Assembly: GCF_902167145.1 (NCBI RefSeq)
Contig: NC_050104.1
Location: forward strand, 12,422,001-12,486,000
Direction of reading: 5' to 3'
Length of the DNA: 64,000 nucleotides
From: Zea mays
Taxonomy: Eukaryota; Streptophyta; Magnoliopsida; Poales; Poaceae
A model generated the notes under the pieces. It saw only the letters and a list, made by a program, of their open reading frames with translations. It was not told the DNA's origin and ran no database searches. Below, piece by piece: positions 35,701-46,184 of this stretch; within the stretch, counting starts at the first letter, position 1, and the number at the start of each line of letters is the position of its first letter. The position numbers and the translations under genes are program-made.

Positions 35701-37409
35701 CGCCTTATACCTAAGAGAAGTTGAGATTTCTCGTCCCTTGAAAAAAAAAGTATAAGGTCAATGTTTTCTGTAACTATCTAGATATACACATATTTTTAAT
35801 CACTGGAATTGATGATATTACCTTATAAAGAGAACTGAATCACCGGCTAACAGCCTTTTTGTACTGACGAAGACACTCCAACCAGTTGTCAAAAGATGCC
35901 TCTTCGGTTGACCTGCATGTGCAAGTACAGTAGAGTGATACGTACAGAACACCTCTGATTTATCAGACATCATGTCCTAGTACAGTTTTCCTTAAAAGCG
36001 TCATGAAAAGCTGGAATTCTAATAGCTGCTAAGGGCCAAACATAAATAATGTACACAGAAAAATTCCAGCAGATAACAAGGGCTACATAACAATACATAA
36101 CACAAAGTCAATATACGTGTACATGTATTATTTCAGTGCTTGGCATTTTCAGTACCTCGATAGATATGTCGAAATTTCCATGAAATATCATGCAGATCCT
36201 TGGCAATGAGTTCTTGGGCTGGTGGTTGCATCGTAAAGTCCTATCGAACATGTTACCCTGGTAAGGGAGGTATTTATTGCATCTGATAAATTCATATATC
36301 CATTAAACTTGTTCCAACGTTATGCAGAAATATTGCGTACTAGCGGTGGAAATATCTTCTCAGCTGCACGGCGTGGCACTGAGAATCCCCCATGCGTACT
36401 TGTGTCGCTTGCTGTCAACGTCTTGCAAAAGAATTCTGTTGGTTGCTTGTTTTGTTTCAGACCCAGTTCAGATGCCAGCATTGCGTCTCGATCATACTGG
36501 TTGCATTGAGAAAAAATAGTTGATTTCAACTCAAGAAATCAACAACGAAACTAACTTTCTCAAAAAAGAAAGCTCACATACTTTGTTCACAGGCTGAAGC
36601 ATCATCTGGGCATAAACTTCATCAGTTTCAGAATCTGCCTGCACAAGAAATATGTTTCATGTGCCCAATTAGTAAAAGTACTGCTCGTGGCCAAAATTTG
36701 CACCTCGCAGGCTGTCTGCATGTACTGGGTAGGGTGGTTTAAATTTTTTTTTTAAAAAAAGATGCAGCACAAGAGGATAAGACTAGCATTGACATACATG
36801 TAAGGTGAGACTTAGGAGCTTGCAGATCAACTTAGAAGGCAGAGATGGGTAGCTGGGGACGGTGTCCAGCTCCTTATGCATTGAAGCAGCAACCTGATAC
36901 AGAATTAGCAGAAGAAGAAAATTTTCAGAAAAATATTCCCTGAATCAACTCACTCCTGCAGTCCTGCTGCACACTGGTAAATCCCGCACCTGTTCACTAT
37001 GGCCCTGCGGGAAGTATACGACGAGACTGCCCACCGGGGGCAACGACACCAGGGGCCCCGCACAAGCGTGCCACAGCTCCGAGTTGATGGGTTTCTTTTC
37101 CCCTGGTTTGCAAATAAAAACAGAGAGCCAAAGCCAATTATTAGACTGCGTCCCGGATCAAGTAGAGAAAATCCATGATCAATTTCCTCGCAATTAGCCG
37201 CAAGCAACAACTAGAGCTCTAGAAGTAACTGCAATCACCAGGCAGGCTGACAGCTCAACGGTGATGAACATGAATCATGACAAGATGCTGAATTGAGAAA
37301 TGTACGCTAAGGCGCTGGAATCCATGAGAAGTTGGACTGCAAGCAAGCAAAGGGAAACCTCACCTTCTGCGGGGCTGGGAGTGACGCCGCCCGATCCGTG
37401 ATCCTTCAT
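26760..37409 (-). CDS. Auxin response factor, ARF7/ARF19-like (class A), 13 coding exons
   Basis: Exons in order: 37409-37364, 37102-36990, 36893-36798, 36638-36582, 36496-36341, 36240-36156, 35912-35822, 35736-35572, 35493-35298, 35072-34934, 30022-28338, 27196-27006, 26901-26760. All introns are GT-AG, phases agree, total 3162 nt, 1053 residues. Domains: N-terminal dimerisation part ([17 protein letters not shown]); B3 DNA-binding domain, about residues 127-229 ([31 protein letters not shown]); ARF domain, about 253-335; a glutamine-rich activation region encoded by the 1685-nt exon 11 (382-943); C-terminal PB1 domain, about 940-1030 ([28 protein letters not shown]) that binds Aux/IAA and other ARFs. 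A nuclear transcription factor binding auxin response elements, by family knowledge. The start at 37409 (MKDHGSGG) fits grass relatives; an in-frame ATG at 37484 is less likely. No damage was seen. Confidence 0.95.
28140..28303. mobile_element. Stowaway-like MITE in ARF intron 11
   Basis: The 164-bp element begins TTCCCTCCGTTCTAAAAT and ends GGGATGGAGGGAG, the CTCCCTCCGT-type terminal inverted repeats of Stowaway (Tc1/mariner) MITEs, with TA at 28138-28139 and 28304-28305. It lies 34 bp from the splice donor of exon 11. Confidence 0.85.
30337..31550 (+). repeat. intron 10 long direct repeat, copy A (LTR-like)
   Basis: The copy starts TGCAAACATGTGGTTGAT and matches copy B (32362-33345) over most of its length. 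Shared blocks include GTGTTGACTAACCTTA, TAGCCTATGAAT and TTATGTTGTTT. It is interrupted by a SINE at 31059-31354. The two copies with about 800 bp between them look like the LTRs of a non-autonomous retroelement. I could not identify a clean 3' end, primer site or target duplication, so a segmental duplication is possible. Orientation is arbitrary. Confidence 0.6.
31059..31354 (+). mobile_element. tRNA-derived SINE inside repeat copy A
   Basis: The body has a Pol III A box TAGCTGAGTTGG (31072-31083) and B box GGTTCGACTCC (31117-31127) and ends in a T tract (31342-31348), as plant SINEs such as Au/ZmSINE do. Direct repeats TTGTTGAGAT at 31049-31058 and 31355-31364 are the target duplication, and copy B lacks this insert. 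Confidence 0.82.
31560..32361. other. intron 10 spacer between direct repeats
   Basis: This is non-coding. A degenerate tandem pair of about 75 bp (CATTTGTTC-GGGG-TTGCTTTTGCTAGTT type) lies at about 31995-32125. A short purine tract AGTGGGGAAA (32351-32360) directly precedes copy B and could be a polypurine tract. Confidence 0.5.
32362..33345 (+). repeat. intron 10 long direct repeat, copy B (LTR-like)
   Basis: Second copy of the repeat at 30337, starting TGTAAACACGTGGTTGAT and without the SINE. Divergence from copy A is visible in almost every 60-bp line, so the duplication is old. Confidence 0.6.
33346..34017. other. intron 10, unassigned segment
   Basis: No convincing ORF or repeat structure was recognised. 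It ends at the left target duplication of the hAT-type element. Confidence 0.4.
34018..34581. mobile_element. non-autonomous hAT-type element in ARF intron 10
   Basis: The 564-bp element begins TAGTGCTGGGAATTGGGTCG and its other end, read inward, is TAGTGCAGGAATCTGGGCCG. Perfect 8-bp target duplications ACTAAGAA lie at 34010-34017 and 34582-34589. The 8-bp duplication and TAG-starting short inverted repeats point to the hAT superfamily. Both sub-terminal regions are dense in GGCCC/GGGCC and GCCGTGC, while the centre is AT-rich, with a repeated CTTACTAAATTAAAGA block. There is no transposase. Confidence 0.85.
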
Positions 37410-38560
37410 CTCGACGAGATCCTGAACCAAATCCGGCGTCCGAATACGCGAATATTCACCCCCACCTTCTCCTACCACCACCACCTTTTACGAACTACTA
37501 GTGTAGCGGTGGCCTGCTGACACCCAGCCTTTCGACGAAAATTCGGAGTATAAAACTCGGATCGGATCAGCGGAGGAGCAAGGCGAGCGCCAATGAACCT
37601 TCGCCGCGCAGCACCACACCAGGCGCCGTGCCGAGGCCCCAGTTCATCCGCAGCGCCTAAGCTCAGGCACTCTCCGAACCTTCCGCCGCGCGCCTCTCCC
37701 CGATCCAGGCCTGCGAGTCGCGGCGGTTACCGCAGGCTCCACACGCCGTCGGCCGAGGCGCGGAGGTGGTCGGTCGAGCGCACGCGTGGGACGGGGCGGA
37801 GCTGGGACTGGGAAGCAACGGGGCAGGGGAGAGAAGGCGGAGGAGGGAGACAAGAGGGGTTTAAAAAATGGGGGCGAGGGGCCGCGGGGCGAGGAACCGG
37901 GTGGTGGGGCGGGGCGGGGCTGGCGCTGTGCCGCGGCGGCAGCGGCAGGGGTGGAGTAAAGAAATGGCCGCGACGCGCGCGAGGGGGGCGGGGCTGGCGC
38001 TGGCGTGCCGCGCGCAGCGGGCAGCGGCAGCGGCGGGGCGGCCTACGGTGGTTAAAAAAATATATATACCGGGCACTGGTTGGCTGGTGGTGCCGTGGCT
38101 TCCGCCCCACGTACGCGGTTGCGGACGGGAACTGAGAGGCAGGCTGGCCGGCGCCGCCGCCGGGGCCCGGGAGGACGCGCGTGACCGTGACGCCGCGGAC
38201 CGCGACGGCGACGGGTGTGGGCTGGTGCCGGGCGCCTGTGCGGCCGTGTCGGGCCCGTGCCGCGCCGAGGAGGGCGGACCACGACGGCTGGTTTTGTTGG
38301 TTCGTGCCGGTGCGAGGGGCAGCGAGAGCGACGCGTGCGTCTCGTGGTCGGCGTGCGGCGAGTCACACGGGCGGCACGACGGAAGCGTGAGGGGGGCCAA
38401 CGAGCGTCCACTAGCGGCGCACGGGACGGGCGTGGCGGACGACGCAGGCGTGCCTATCGACCGATCGCGCTCACAGGCGTGCCGATTTCGTTTTCGTTTG
38501 TCTGGCCGGAACCGGTTATTTGGAGCGTACGTGTCCGACGACGCCTGATGACCTGACGCA
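37410..38560 (-). promoter_or_regulatory. ARF 5' leader and GC-rich promoter
   Basis: A strongly GC- and CpG-rich stretch lies immediately upstream of the ARF start codon, as is common for grass promoters. It produces long overlapping low-complexity ORFs on both strands that I do not accept as genes. A GAGACA element at 37847-37852 (TGTCTC on the minus strand) matches the core auxin response element, but such a 6-mer is expected by chance. Confidence 0.55.
38061..38068 (-). promoter_or_regulatory. possible TATA box of the ARF gene
   Basis: TATATATA is an isolated AT block in GC-rich DNA about 650 bp upstream of the start codon. If used, it implies a leader of roughly 620 nt. This is inference from position and sequence only. 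Confidence 0.4.
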
Positions 38561-38712
38561 TACAGGTACGCTGCCGAGCTGTTGGTAGAGTTCAGAAGGC
38601 GGACAAGGTCACATGCTGGGACATGGATGACGGTGAGGGTGAGGGCAAGACCGTCATCTCGCAACTGCGATAGCTTTGAGCGTTTGACCAACTGGAATAA
38701 TGCCACACGCTA

Positions 38713-38838
38713 GGGCTAGTTCGTTTACGTCGGATTTCAGCCGGAATTGTTTCAGCTAATCAAAGTTTATATAAATTAGAGAATCAATCCGGCTAGTAAT
38801 CATTCCGACCCACCAATCCGGCATAAACGAACAAGACT
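38713..38838. mobile_element. Tourist-like MITE upstream of ARF
   Basis: The 126-bp element has ends GGGCTAGTTCGTTTACG and, read inward from the right, AGTCTTGTTCGTTTATG. Target duplications CTA are at 38710-38712 and 38839-38841. It lies 1.3 kb upstream of the ARF start codon. PIF/Tourist elements prefer 3-bp T(T/A)A-like targets, so CTA is slightly atypical. Confidence 0.7.
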
Positions 38839-38841
38839 CTA

Positions 38842-39323
38842 AGATGACTCGGTACCGTTACGCGACGTGATTAAGCATGAACCGGGTGCTGCTTTGATTC
38901 CCCCGGTACATGTGCACTTGCTATCTTCAGATGCACTGATACAGCGCAAGTACTGTATAGGTTGTAAAATAAATACGCTTCTAATGTTTTAGTGAAGAAA
39001 TTAATATTAATAAACAAATATTTATATATATATATATATTTCTAAAAAATATATAATCAATACACTATAAAGTTATGGTAAAAAGGTAATTAGAATTAGA
39101 TCGTCTTATATTTAGAGGTGTATTCATGTTGAGACAAATTCTAAAGTATAAATGTACATCTTATTAGGATAATAGAGGGGGTAGTACAACGAAAGATTAG
39201 AGGATCTACCGCACAGATCAGGGGACTGGCGGAGGGCCCGGGTAAAGCGCAGCGGCGCGCGGCTCAGACTGACGGTAACGCTGAACCCTTCGCCACCCCT
39301 CCCCTATCACTGTTCACGATTTA
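38842..39323. other. intergenic spacer
   Basis: AT-rich DNA with a short TA microsatellite near 39024-39040. No gene was recognised. It ends at the proposed left end of the Harbinger-like element. Confidence 0.5.
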
Positions 39324-39776
39324 GGGGACACTGTGCACCCCTTGCCTCCGCAGCGCTCGCCGCTATCCGCCTCCCTCCGCCGCGACCCTCTTCTCTCTCA
39401 CGCCAGATGCAGGGCGTCACTGTGCACTCCCCCTCCACTGCTTCGCGCGGAAGACTCCGCCCGCGCCACCGACCGGAAGCTTCGCGGTCGTCTTCTCTCC
39501 CGTTCGAGGCGCCTGCGTTTCGGCGATTTGCGACGAGGCGACGGCGATTCGTGCGCGCTAGCGCGCCGGTCCCCGTCGGAGCTGTGCACGACGAAGTGGA
39601 GGTGGTGACCAACCAGCTCCGGTCAAGACCGAAGACGAAGCGGCCGCAAATCCGGCTCTGTCGAGGTTCGTCGCGAGCGCTTGGTTCGTTTCCCCGTCCG
39701 ACCATCGACGCCTTCATCGGATCCGCAAACCAGCTGTTGGATTCCTCTTCTCCCCGCCCAAATCTTCGGATCTTGA
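39324..39776 (+). other. putative 5' leader exon of the Harbinger-like element
   Basis: A GC-rich stretch ends in a good donor (CTTGAG|GTACGC at 39777). A matching acceptor (TTCTTTGCAG|CACAG, exon from 41064) lies just before the ATG at 41075. The long ORF that starts at 39407 is Arg/Ser-rich, runs through the donor and does not join in frame with the next exon, so I read it as leader rather than protein. Confidence 0.45.
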
Positions 39777-41063
39777 GGTACGCCCTTGGACCCGTATTGT
39801 TTATGTTTATCTTGCGCACAACTTTGAACAACTTATTACTACAGCAATCCACTAATCCTTTCAACCGTAAGAAATTTCATCCGAAAAGACCCGATGAATC
39901 CCCAGTTCAAAAATTTCCGCGGATCTGGTCTGCCTTTTAGGGTTACACAATTGTATGGTACTCACCCGCTGAATGTCGTTCATACTTGGTCGAACTAAAT
40001 TTGGTTGTGCTTAGTATTAGGGCCAGAGGATCTTCACCTTCCATTATTTTGTAATCCCTACACTACGGACTCGCTTCCATAGTGCCTTAAAGTGTCAAGT
40101 CTTCTGGGAATTAATTTTGGATCAACACTGTCCAGAACAACAGCTCATTTTACTAAATGTACCAGACTGATTCATCGTAGTGTGACCCAAAATGTGTTAC
40201 TTCAGCCAACGAAGTGTAATGTTCATTGTTTATTAAACTTCTGAAAACTCTCATCGACATATCAGATAGGCCATTACTTGTGAAGTTAGTATGCCTCATG
40301 TTCATTCATATTGTTAGGTGTATGTCAACCCTTATTGTGTTCCTCTACTTCCCCCCAATTTTTTTGTCACCCTTGTATACGACTGGAGGATACATAACTA
40401 TTGTGCACCTTCATATAGTAGGTTTCTATATTGTTACAACAACTAATTTATGTTTTCTTGTAGTAATGTGTACAACCCTCACGTATTTCACAATATCTGC
40501 CCATTAACATTTTGTTTTCTTCAGCAAGTTATGGTATGACCAGACATTTCTTTATTATGTACATTATGTTTGTGCTTCCATGGAGTACATAGCTTCTTTT
40601 TTCTATCCTTCAATGTTTTCTACAACCCTCACATTACAGTAATGTTTCTGCTTACATGGAGTGTATTGTTTGTTTTTTTTCTCCTTAATTGTTTTCTACA
40701 AGACTGACATCAAAGATTTGTTACTGCTGTACAATGAGTGCATTGCTTGTATATTCAGTCCATGACCACATGATACAACAATATTTATAAGTCTATAGGC
40801 AGCTATGACAAACATCTATATACCCAACTAGTCAAATTTATTTATTTCTCATTCCCATATGTTGCCCTTACCAGTCTTAACATTTGCAGTGTTATACTTC
40901 TATAAATATGTTATGTTCCATGCTGCTATATGACTGCTACAATTCAAATCATTACTTGTCGCATGCAACATAATTGTTAATGATTTTGGGCTGTATTCAA
41001 TTCGTTAAGCCTTTATGGTTCATAAGGAAATGGTAGTGTTTGTTCATATATTATTCTTTGCAG
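39777..41063 (+). other. putative long leader intron
   Basis: AT-rich, T-rich sequence between the donor and acceptor above, with no supported gene. Confidence 0.4.
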
Positions 41064-41074
41064 CACAGTTCCGA

Positions 41075-41467
41075 ATGGCATCCTCGAAAGAAGATACCAT
41101 GAAGTCTTTGGTTAAAGTACTTGTCGACTGTGCCGAGGATGCCACAAAATCCCTTCGTGGATTAGTAGATCATGCATTAGACCACATGCATGACGAAGAG
41201 ATATTAGCTAGAACCCTCTTTGCCATGAAAGAAAAACTTGATTTGCTTCACCAAGATGCCTTAGAGGCAAAAGCCCAAGCTTTTCCTGAAATTGCTAAGT
41301 ACGAGGGGGATGACATAAGTGTTGAACCGACATCTCCTTCGACCCCTCCAACAGTTACTAAACCATCTGTCGACGAAGAGGAGTTCTACTGCCCGGATGT
41401 GAGTGACGAGTGGTACTTCAGCGACTCAGATAGGTCAACTCGTAATAGCTATTGGAATATTTATTAG
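41075..41467 (+). CDS. unrecognised 130-residue acidic protein in the Harbinger-like element
   Basis: The ATG at 41075 (MASSKEDTMKSLVKVLVDC) follows a strong splice acceptor by 11 nt. The first 70 residues are predicted helical with regular hydrophobic spacing (VLVDCAEDATKSLRGLVDHAL, split here by eye). A Ser/Thr/Pro linker (PTSPSTPPTVTKPS) and an acidic, aromatic tail (EEEFYCPDVSDEWYFSDSD) follow. I do not recognise the family. It sits between the leader exon and ORF1 on the same strand, so it may be an accessory protein of the transposon, the first ORF of a bicistronic or alternatively spliced transcript, or a captured host fragment. No lesion was seen, unlike the flanking genes. Confidence 0.5.
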   Translation: MASSKEDTMKSLVKVLVDCAEDATKSLRGLVDHALDHMHDEEILARTLFAMKEKLDLLHQDALEAKAQAFPEIAKYEGDDISVEPTSPSTPPTVTKPSVDEEEFYCPDVSDEWYFSDSDRSTRNSYWNIY

Positions 41468-41806
41468 TTCAATGTATTCCACCTGTACAAGCAGGATAGG
41501 CTTTTGAACATCCCAGTACTCGGGTTCTCGTACTTGTCATGTTGTCGAACTAGTCGTGTGATGTATGTCTAAGTCTCAATGCTACCTCGTCAGCTTAAGT
41601 TAGTATGATGTTAAGAACGTTGTCGTCTGTGAACTATGTTGACTCTTAAATGTTCTGTTGGTACTCCTTAATAAGTTCATTACATTATGGAACTATTATT
41701 TGTGTGTCTTCATATGGTTTGTCTTCAGTATAACGTACCTCGTTTTGTCGATTGGCTTCACTTTGTATCATATGACTAAATGTGTGCCATCTCCACATAT
41801 CCTAGC

Positions 41807-43211
41807 ATGGACCCTGCCAACAATGCGACATCGTCGCAGGCGATGTCAAATCCCTCAAATGCCCAGCAATTTCCACCACCACCCCCTATATGGCCAACGG
41901 GCTACATGCAGCAGAATCCTGTCGATTGCAACATCATGGGAAACATTAATTTTCCTAGTCCTGGTCAAGGTCCAACTACAATGTGGGCTCCAATTCAGCC
42001 AGGGAATACTAGTTCCCAATCAACCATGATCCCTGCTTCCCAATCTGCACTCTATTGGAATCACTACATGAATTTTGTGAGGAACCCTCTAGGGTCAGTT
42101 GGAATGAGTCCATACACAGATTCTTATCCACCATCACTATCAAGTACACTGTTGCAGGGTTCGAACACTATACCTGAAATGCCTGTACACTTGGAGTCAG
42201 ATGCTGAACACAGTGTTCAGGACATCAATAGTCCTGGGAAAAATGCACCTCCAGTTCTAAAACAAAAGAAATCCAAGGAACAAAACTTTACAGCACCAGA
42301 AGACAGACTCCTTTGTACTACTTGGTTGCAAATAAGTAGTGACCCTATTGTCAATACTAGGCAAAGGAGGGAGGGTCTCTGGGCGAGAATTGAAAAAAGG
42401 TACAATGAACAAAGGGGGGAATTTCCTTGTAGACTTAACAGAGCACTTAGCAGCAGATGGGACAAGATAAGGGCTGATGTCAGTAAATTCTCTAGATACT
42501 ACGCCAGAGTCCTAAGAGAGAAACAAAGTGGTCTAAGTGACGAGGATAAGTTACGACTATTCAAACGATGATTTTATGTACTACATGTGTCTGTGCTGCA
42601 ACTAATTATATATGAAATTCCAATTTTGTAGACATCGAAGGCAGCAACTTTGTTCGCTCATGAGGAGAGCAAACCATTTCATTATATGCACTGCTGGCAT
42701 CAATTGAAGGGGGAACCGAAATGGGAGAGCATATGTCAAGGACACTCGTTTAGAGGATTACATGCAAGATCAATACCATCTTCGGCGTGTCCATCAGTGG
42801 AAGCATCGGAGACTGACAGTGGATCCGCTGGGCTGTCAGGAAAAAGGCCCCGTGGCCGTGATTACAGTAAAGCTGAGAGAAAGAAAGCTGGTTCTTCTTT
42901 GTCCCCTGAGTACTTAAGCCGATTACAAGAAATTACTGAGAAACAAATACAGAGGTCCATAGAAAAGGGGGAAAAAAGAAAAGAGCACTGAAGAAGACAG
43001 GGAGATACAGAAGAAGAGATTGGAATTGGAAGCCCAAAAGTTAAGCATTAGACAAAGGGAACTGAAACTTGAAGAACTCAAATCGGCAGAACAACGTTTG
43101 CAGATGCTTTTGTCCACAAACGAAGAAGATGTAGATCCTGAAGTTTGGATTGTCATGAAGGAACAGAAAAAAAAATTGCAGCAGTTCATATTTACTTTTG
43201 AGCAATCCTGA
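41807..43211 (+). pseudogene. Harbinger ORF1, Myb/SANT-like DNA-binding protein, frameshifted
   Basis: The ATG at 41807 (MDPANNATSSQ) directly follows an acceptor-like CCTAG. Exon 1 has a Pro/Gln/Asn-rich N-terminus and a Myb/SANT-like domain (FTAPEDRLLCTTWLQISSDP, then LWARIEKRYNEQRGEF, then ALSSRWDKIRADVSKFSRYY). An intron of about 80 bp (about 42553-42632) is needed to reach the conserved continuation (FHYMHCWHQLKGEPKWE). Its donor region reads AAGTTACG, weak or mutated. A one-base excess in a G5A6 run near 42968-42980 ends the frame at 42991, although the coiled-coil tail (RELKLEELKSAEQRL) stays open in the shifted frame to 43211. In the family, ORF1 partners the transposase in DNA binding and nuclear import. 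Confidence 0.82.
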
Positions 43212-43611
43212 ACGGTTCTGTTCGATGTGCGCTTGTGTTGTTGAGACATGTTGAGACAATTTTATCTTACTTCGTTTAAGAAATTGTATTATCGAGAACA
43301 GTATTTGTTTGGTCGAACCAGTGTATCTTAAGTTGTTTGCTGTTGTATTAGACAATAATGAACTCGGATGTCATAAATGTTTGAACAAGATTATTGCCTA
43401 TCGAATGGTATGTTATATATTGTAGAAGAAAACATGAATTCTGATGTTGTGTTGTGTGTGCTACACAAAATCGAAGTATGTCAACACAAATGTAGTCGGC
43501 TGTATGGAAAATTTCGGAAACTTAGCTTATTTATTCGAATACTAAGTTAGACGAAAACACATTACAAGTACTGAATATAAGTGCGAACTAAGCAGCTACG
43601 ACACATAATTA
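43212..43611. other. spacer between convergent Harbinger genes
   Basis: AT-rich, non-coding 3' ends of two converging genes; likely polyadenylation signals of both. Confidence 0.5.
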
Positions 43612-44030
43612 TTACATACTTCCACGGCGATCCCATAAATGCTCGACAAGATCATTTTGAAGGGAGCACGATCTTTCTTGGCGACGTAGATCAAAGTGGT
43701 TAATAACCCATTCGGCACGGCCTTCCGCTATAATTTGAGATGAATCAATCCTTGAAGAGTTGTCTCCGAAATCAATGTTTGCAGCAAATGGCCCTTCGTC
43801 TTCGACGATCATGTTGTGCATGATGATGCAAGCCGTCATTATCTCTGTCAAACGATTACGATCCCAACCATAAGCTGGTCCACGGAGCACCGCCCAGCGG
43901 GCTTGAAGAACTCCAAATGCACGCTCAATATCCTTTCGGCAACTTTCCTGCATCTGAGTGAAGTAGACTTTCTTTTCCTCGTATGGGTGTCGGATTGCTT
44001 TGACAAAAGTAGGCCAGTTGGGGTAAATAC

Positions 44031-45360
44031 TGATAGTCGCCTAGAGGGGGGGGTGAATAGGGCGAAACTGAAATTTACAAATATAAACACAACTACAAGC
44101 CGGGTTAGCGTTAGAAATATAAACGAGTCCGCGAGAGAGGGTGCAAAACAAATCGCAAGCAAATAAAGAGTGTGACACGCGGATTTGTTTTACCGAGGTT
44201 CGGTTCTTGCAAACCTACTCCCCGTTGAGGAGGCCACAAAGGTCGGGTCTCTTTCAACCCTTCCCTCTCTCAAACGATCCCTCGGACCGAGTGAGCTTTC
44301 TCTTCTCAATCACTTGGAACACAAAGTTCCCACAAGGACCACCACAAGTTTGGTGTCTCTTGCCTCAATTACAAGTGAGTTTGATCGCAATGAAAGAATC
44401 AAGAAAGAAGAAAGCAATCCAAGCGCAAGAGCTCGAAAGAACACAAGCAAATCTCTCTCTCTAGTCACTAGGGCGTTGTGTGGAATTTGGAGAGGATTTG
44501 ATCTCTTTGGTGTGTCTAGAATTGAATGCTAGAGCTCTTGTAGTAGTTGGGAAGTGGAAAACTTGGATGCAATGAATGGTGGGGTGGTTGGGGTATTTAT
44601 AGCCCCAACCACCAAAAGTGGTCGTTGGGAGGCTGTCTGTTCGATGGCGCACCGGACAGTCCGGTGCACACCGGACATGTCCGGTGCCCCCGCCACGTCA
44701 TCACTGCCGTTGGATTCTGACCGTTGGAGCTTCTGACTTCTGGGCCCGCCTGGATGTCCGGTGCACACCGGACATCTACTGTTCCTTGTCCGGTGCGCCA
44801 GTATGGGCGCGCCTGACTTCTGCGCGCGTAGAGCGCGCATTAATTGTGCCGCAGGTAGCCGTTGGCGCCGAAATAGTCGTTGCTCCGGAGTTGCACCGGA
44901 CAGTCCGGTGCACACCGGACATGTCCGGTGAATTATAGCGGACTAGCCGTTGGAGATTCCCGAAGCTGGCGAGTTCCTGAGGCCGCTCTTCCTTGGCGCA
45001 CCGGACACTGTCCGGTGTACACCGGACAGTCCGGTGAATTATAGCGGAGTCGCCTCTGGAAATTCCCGAAGGTGGCGAGTTCGAGTTGGAGTCCTCTGGT
45101 GCACCGGACACTGTCCGGTGGCGCACCGGACACTGTCTGGTGTACACCGGACAGTCCGGTGCTCCCAGACCAGAGGGCCTTCGGTTGCCTCTTTGCTCCT
45201 TTGTTGAATCCAAAACTTGATCTTTTTATTGGCTGAGTGTGAACCTTTTACACCTGTATAATCTATACACTTGGGCAAACTAGTTAGTCCAATTATTTGT
45301 GTTGGGCAATTCAACCACCAAAATTAATTAGGGACTAGGTGTAAGCCTAATTCCCTTTCA
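44031..45360 (-). repeat. E3 3' LTR
   Basis: LTR of 1330 bp, TG...CA, with the palindrome array about 44645-45165 and TATA hairpin 44583-44613. It lacks one GCGCACCGGACACTGTCCGG-type unit present in its partner near 62812-62833. Confidence 0.94.
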
Positions 45361-46184
45361 ATCTCCCCCTTTTTGGTGATTGATGCCAACACAAACCAAA
45401 GCAAATGTAGAAATGCATAATTGAACTAGTTTCCATAATGTAAGTGCAAAGGTTGCTTGGAATTGAGCCAATATAACTACTTACAAGATATGCATGGATT
45501 GTTTCTTTCTTATTTAACATTTTGGACCACGCTTGCACCACATGTTTTGTTTTTGCAAACTCTTTTGTAAATCTTTTCTAAGTTCTTTTGCAAATGGTCA
45601 AAGGTAATTGAATAAGATTTTGCAAAGCATTTTCAAGATTTGAAATTTTCTCCCCCTGTTTCAAATGCTTTTCCTTTGACTAAACAAAACTCCCCCTAAA
45701 TGAGATCCTCCTCTTAGTATTCAAGAGGGTTTTGATATATAATTTTTGAAATCCTACTTTCTCCCCCTTTTGAACACAATAGGAAAACCAATTGATAATA
45801 TTCTTGGAAACACAAAGTTTTTGAAATTGGTGGTGGTGCGGTCGGTCCTTTTGCTTTGGGCTCTTACTCTCTCCCCCTTTGGCATGAATCGCCAAAAACG
45901 GAATCATTAGAGCCCTAGAAGTACTTTCTTCCCCTTTGGTCATAAATGAACGAGTTAAGATTATACCAAAGATGAAGTCCTTTTGCTCTCTCCCCCAAAG
46001 ATGGAGAGTGGCTTGGAGCGACGGCGAAGCATGAGTTACGGAGTGGAAGCCTTTGTCTTTGCCGAAGACTCCAATTCCCTTTCAATATACCTATGACTTG
46101 GTTTGAGATAGACTTGAAAACACATTAGTCATAGCATATGAAAGAGACATGATCAAAGGTATATAAATGAGCTATATGTGCAAG
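45361..46184 (-). other. E3 non-coding region with polypurine tracts
   Basis: No supported ORF lies between pol and the 3' LTR. Minus-strand GGGGGAG tracts recur, and the last one (45361-45374) abuts the LTR. Confidence 0.8.

Noticed and set aside
37410..37484. Upstream in-frame ATG extending ARF by 25 residues (MVVVGEGGGEYSR...)
   Set aside because: Grass relatives as I recall them begin MKD at the downstream ATG; kept only as an alternative.
37593..38706. Several long overlapping ORFs on both strands upstream of ARF (up to about 280 codons)
   Set aside because: The DNA is extremely GC-rich, proteins are low-complexity Ala/Arg/Pro/Gly, frames overlap on both strands, and position fits a promoter and leader.
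39407..39940. 177-codon plus-strand ORF (MQGVTVHSP...)
   Set aside because: It crosses a good splice donor at 39777, is Arg/Ser-rich, and does not join in frame to the next exon; more likely a leader exon.
44645..45165. Regularly recurring palindromes that superficially resemble a CRISPR array
   Set aside because: Units are self-complementary, irregularly spaced, within LTRs of a plant retrotransposon, with no unique spacers or cas genes.
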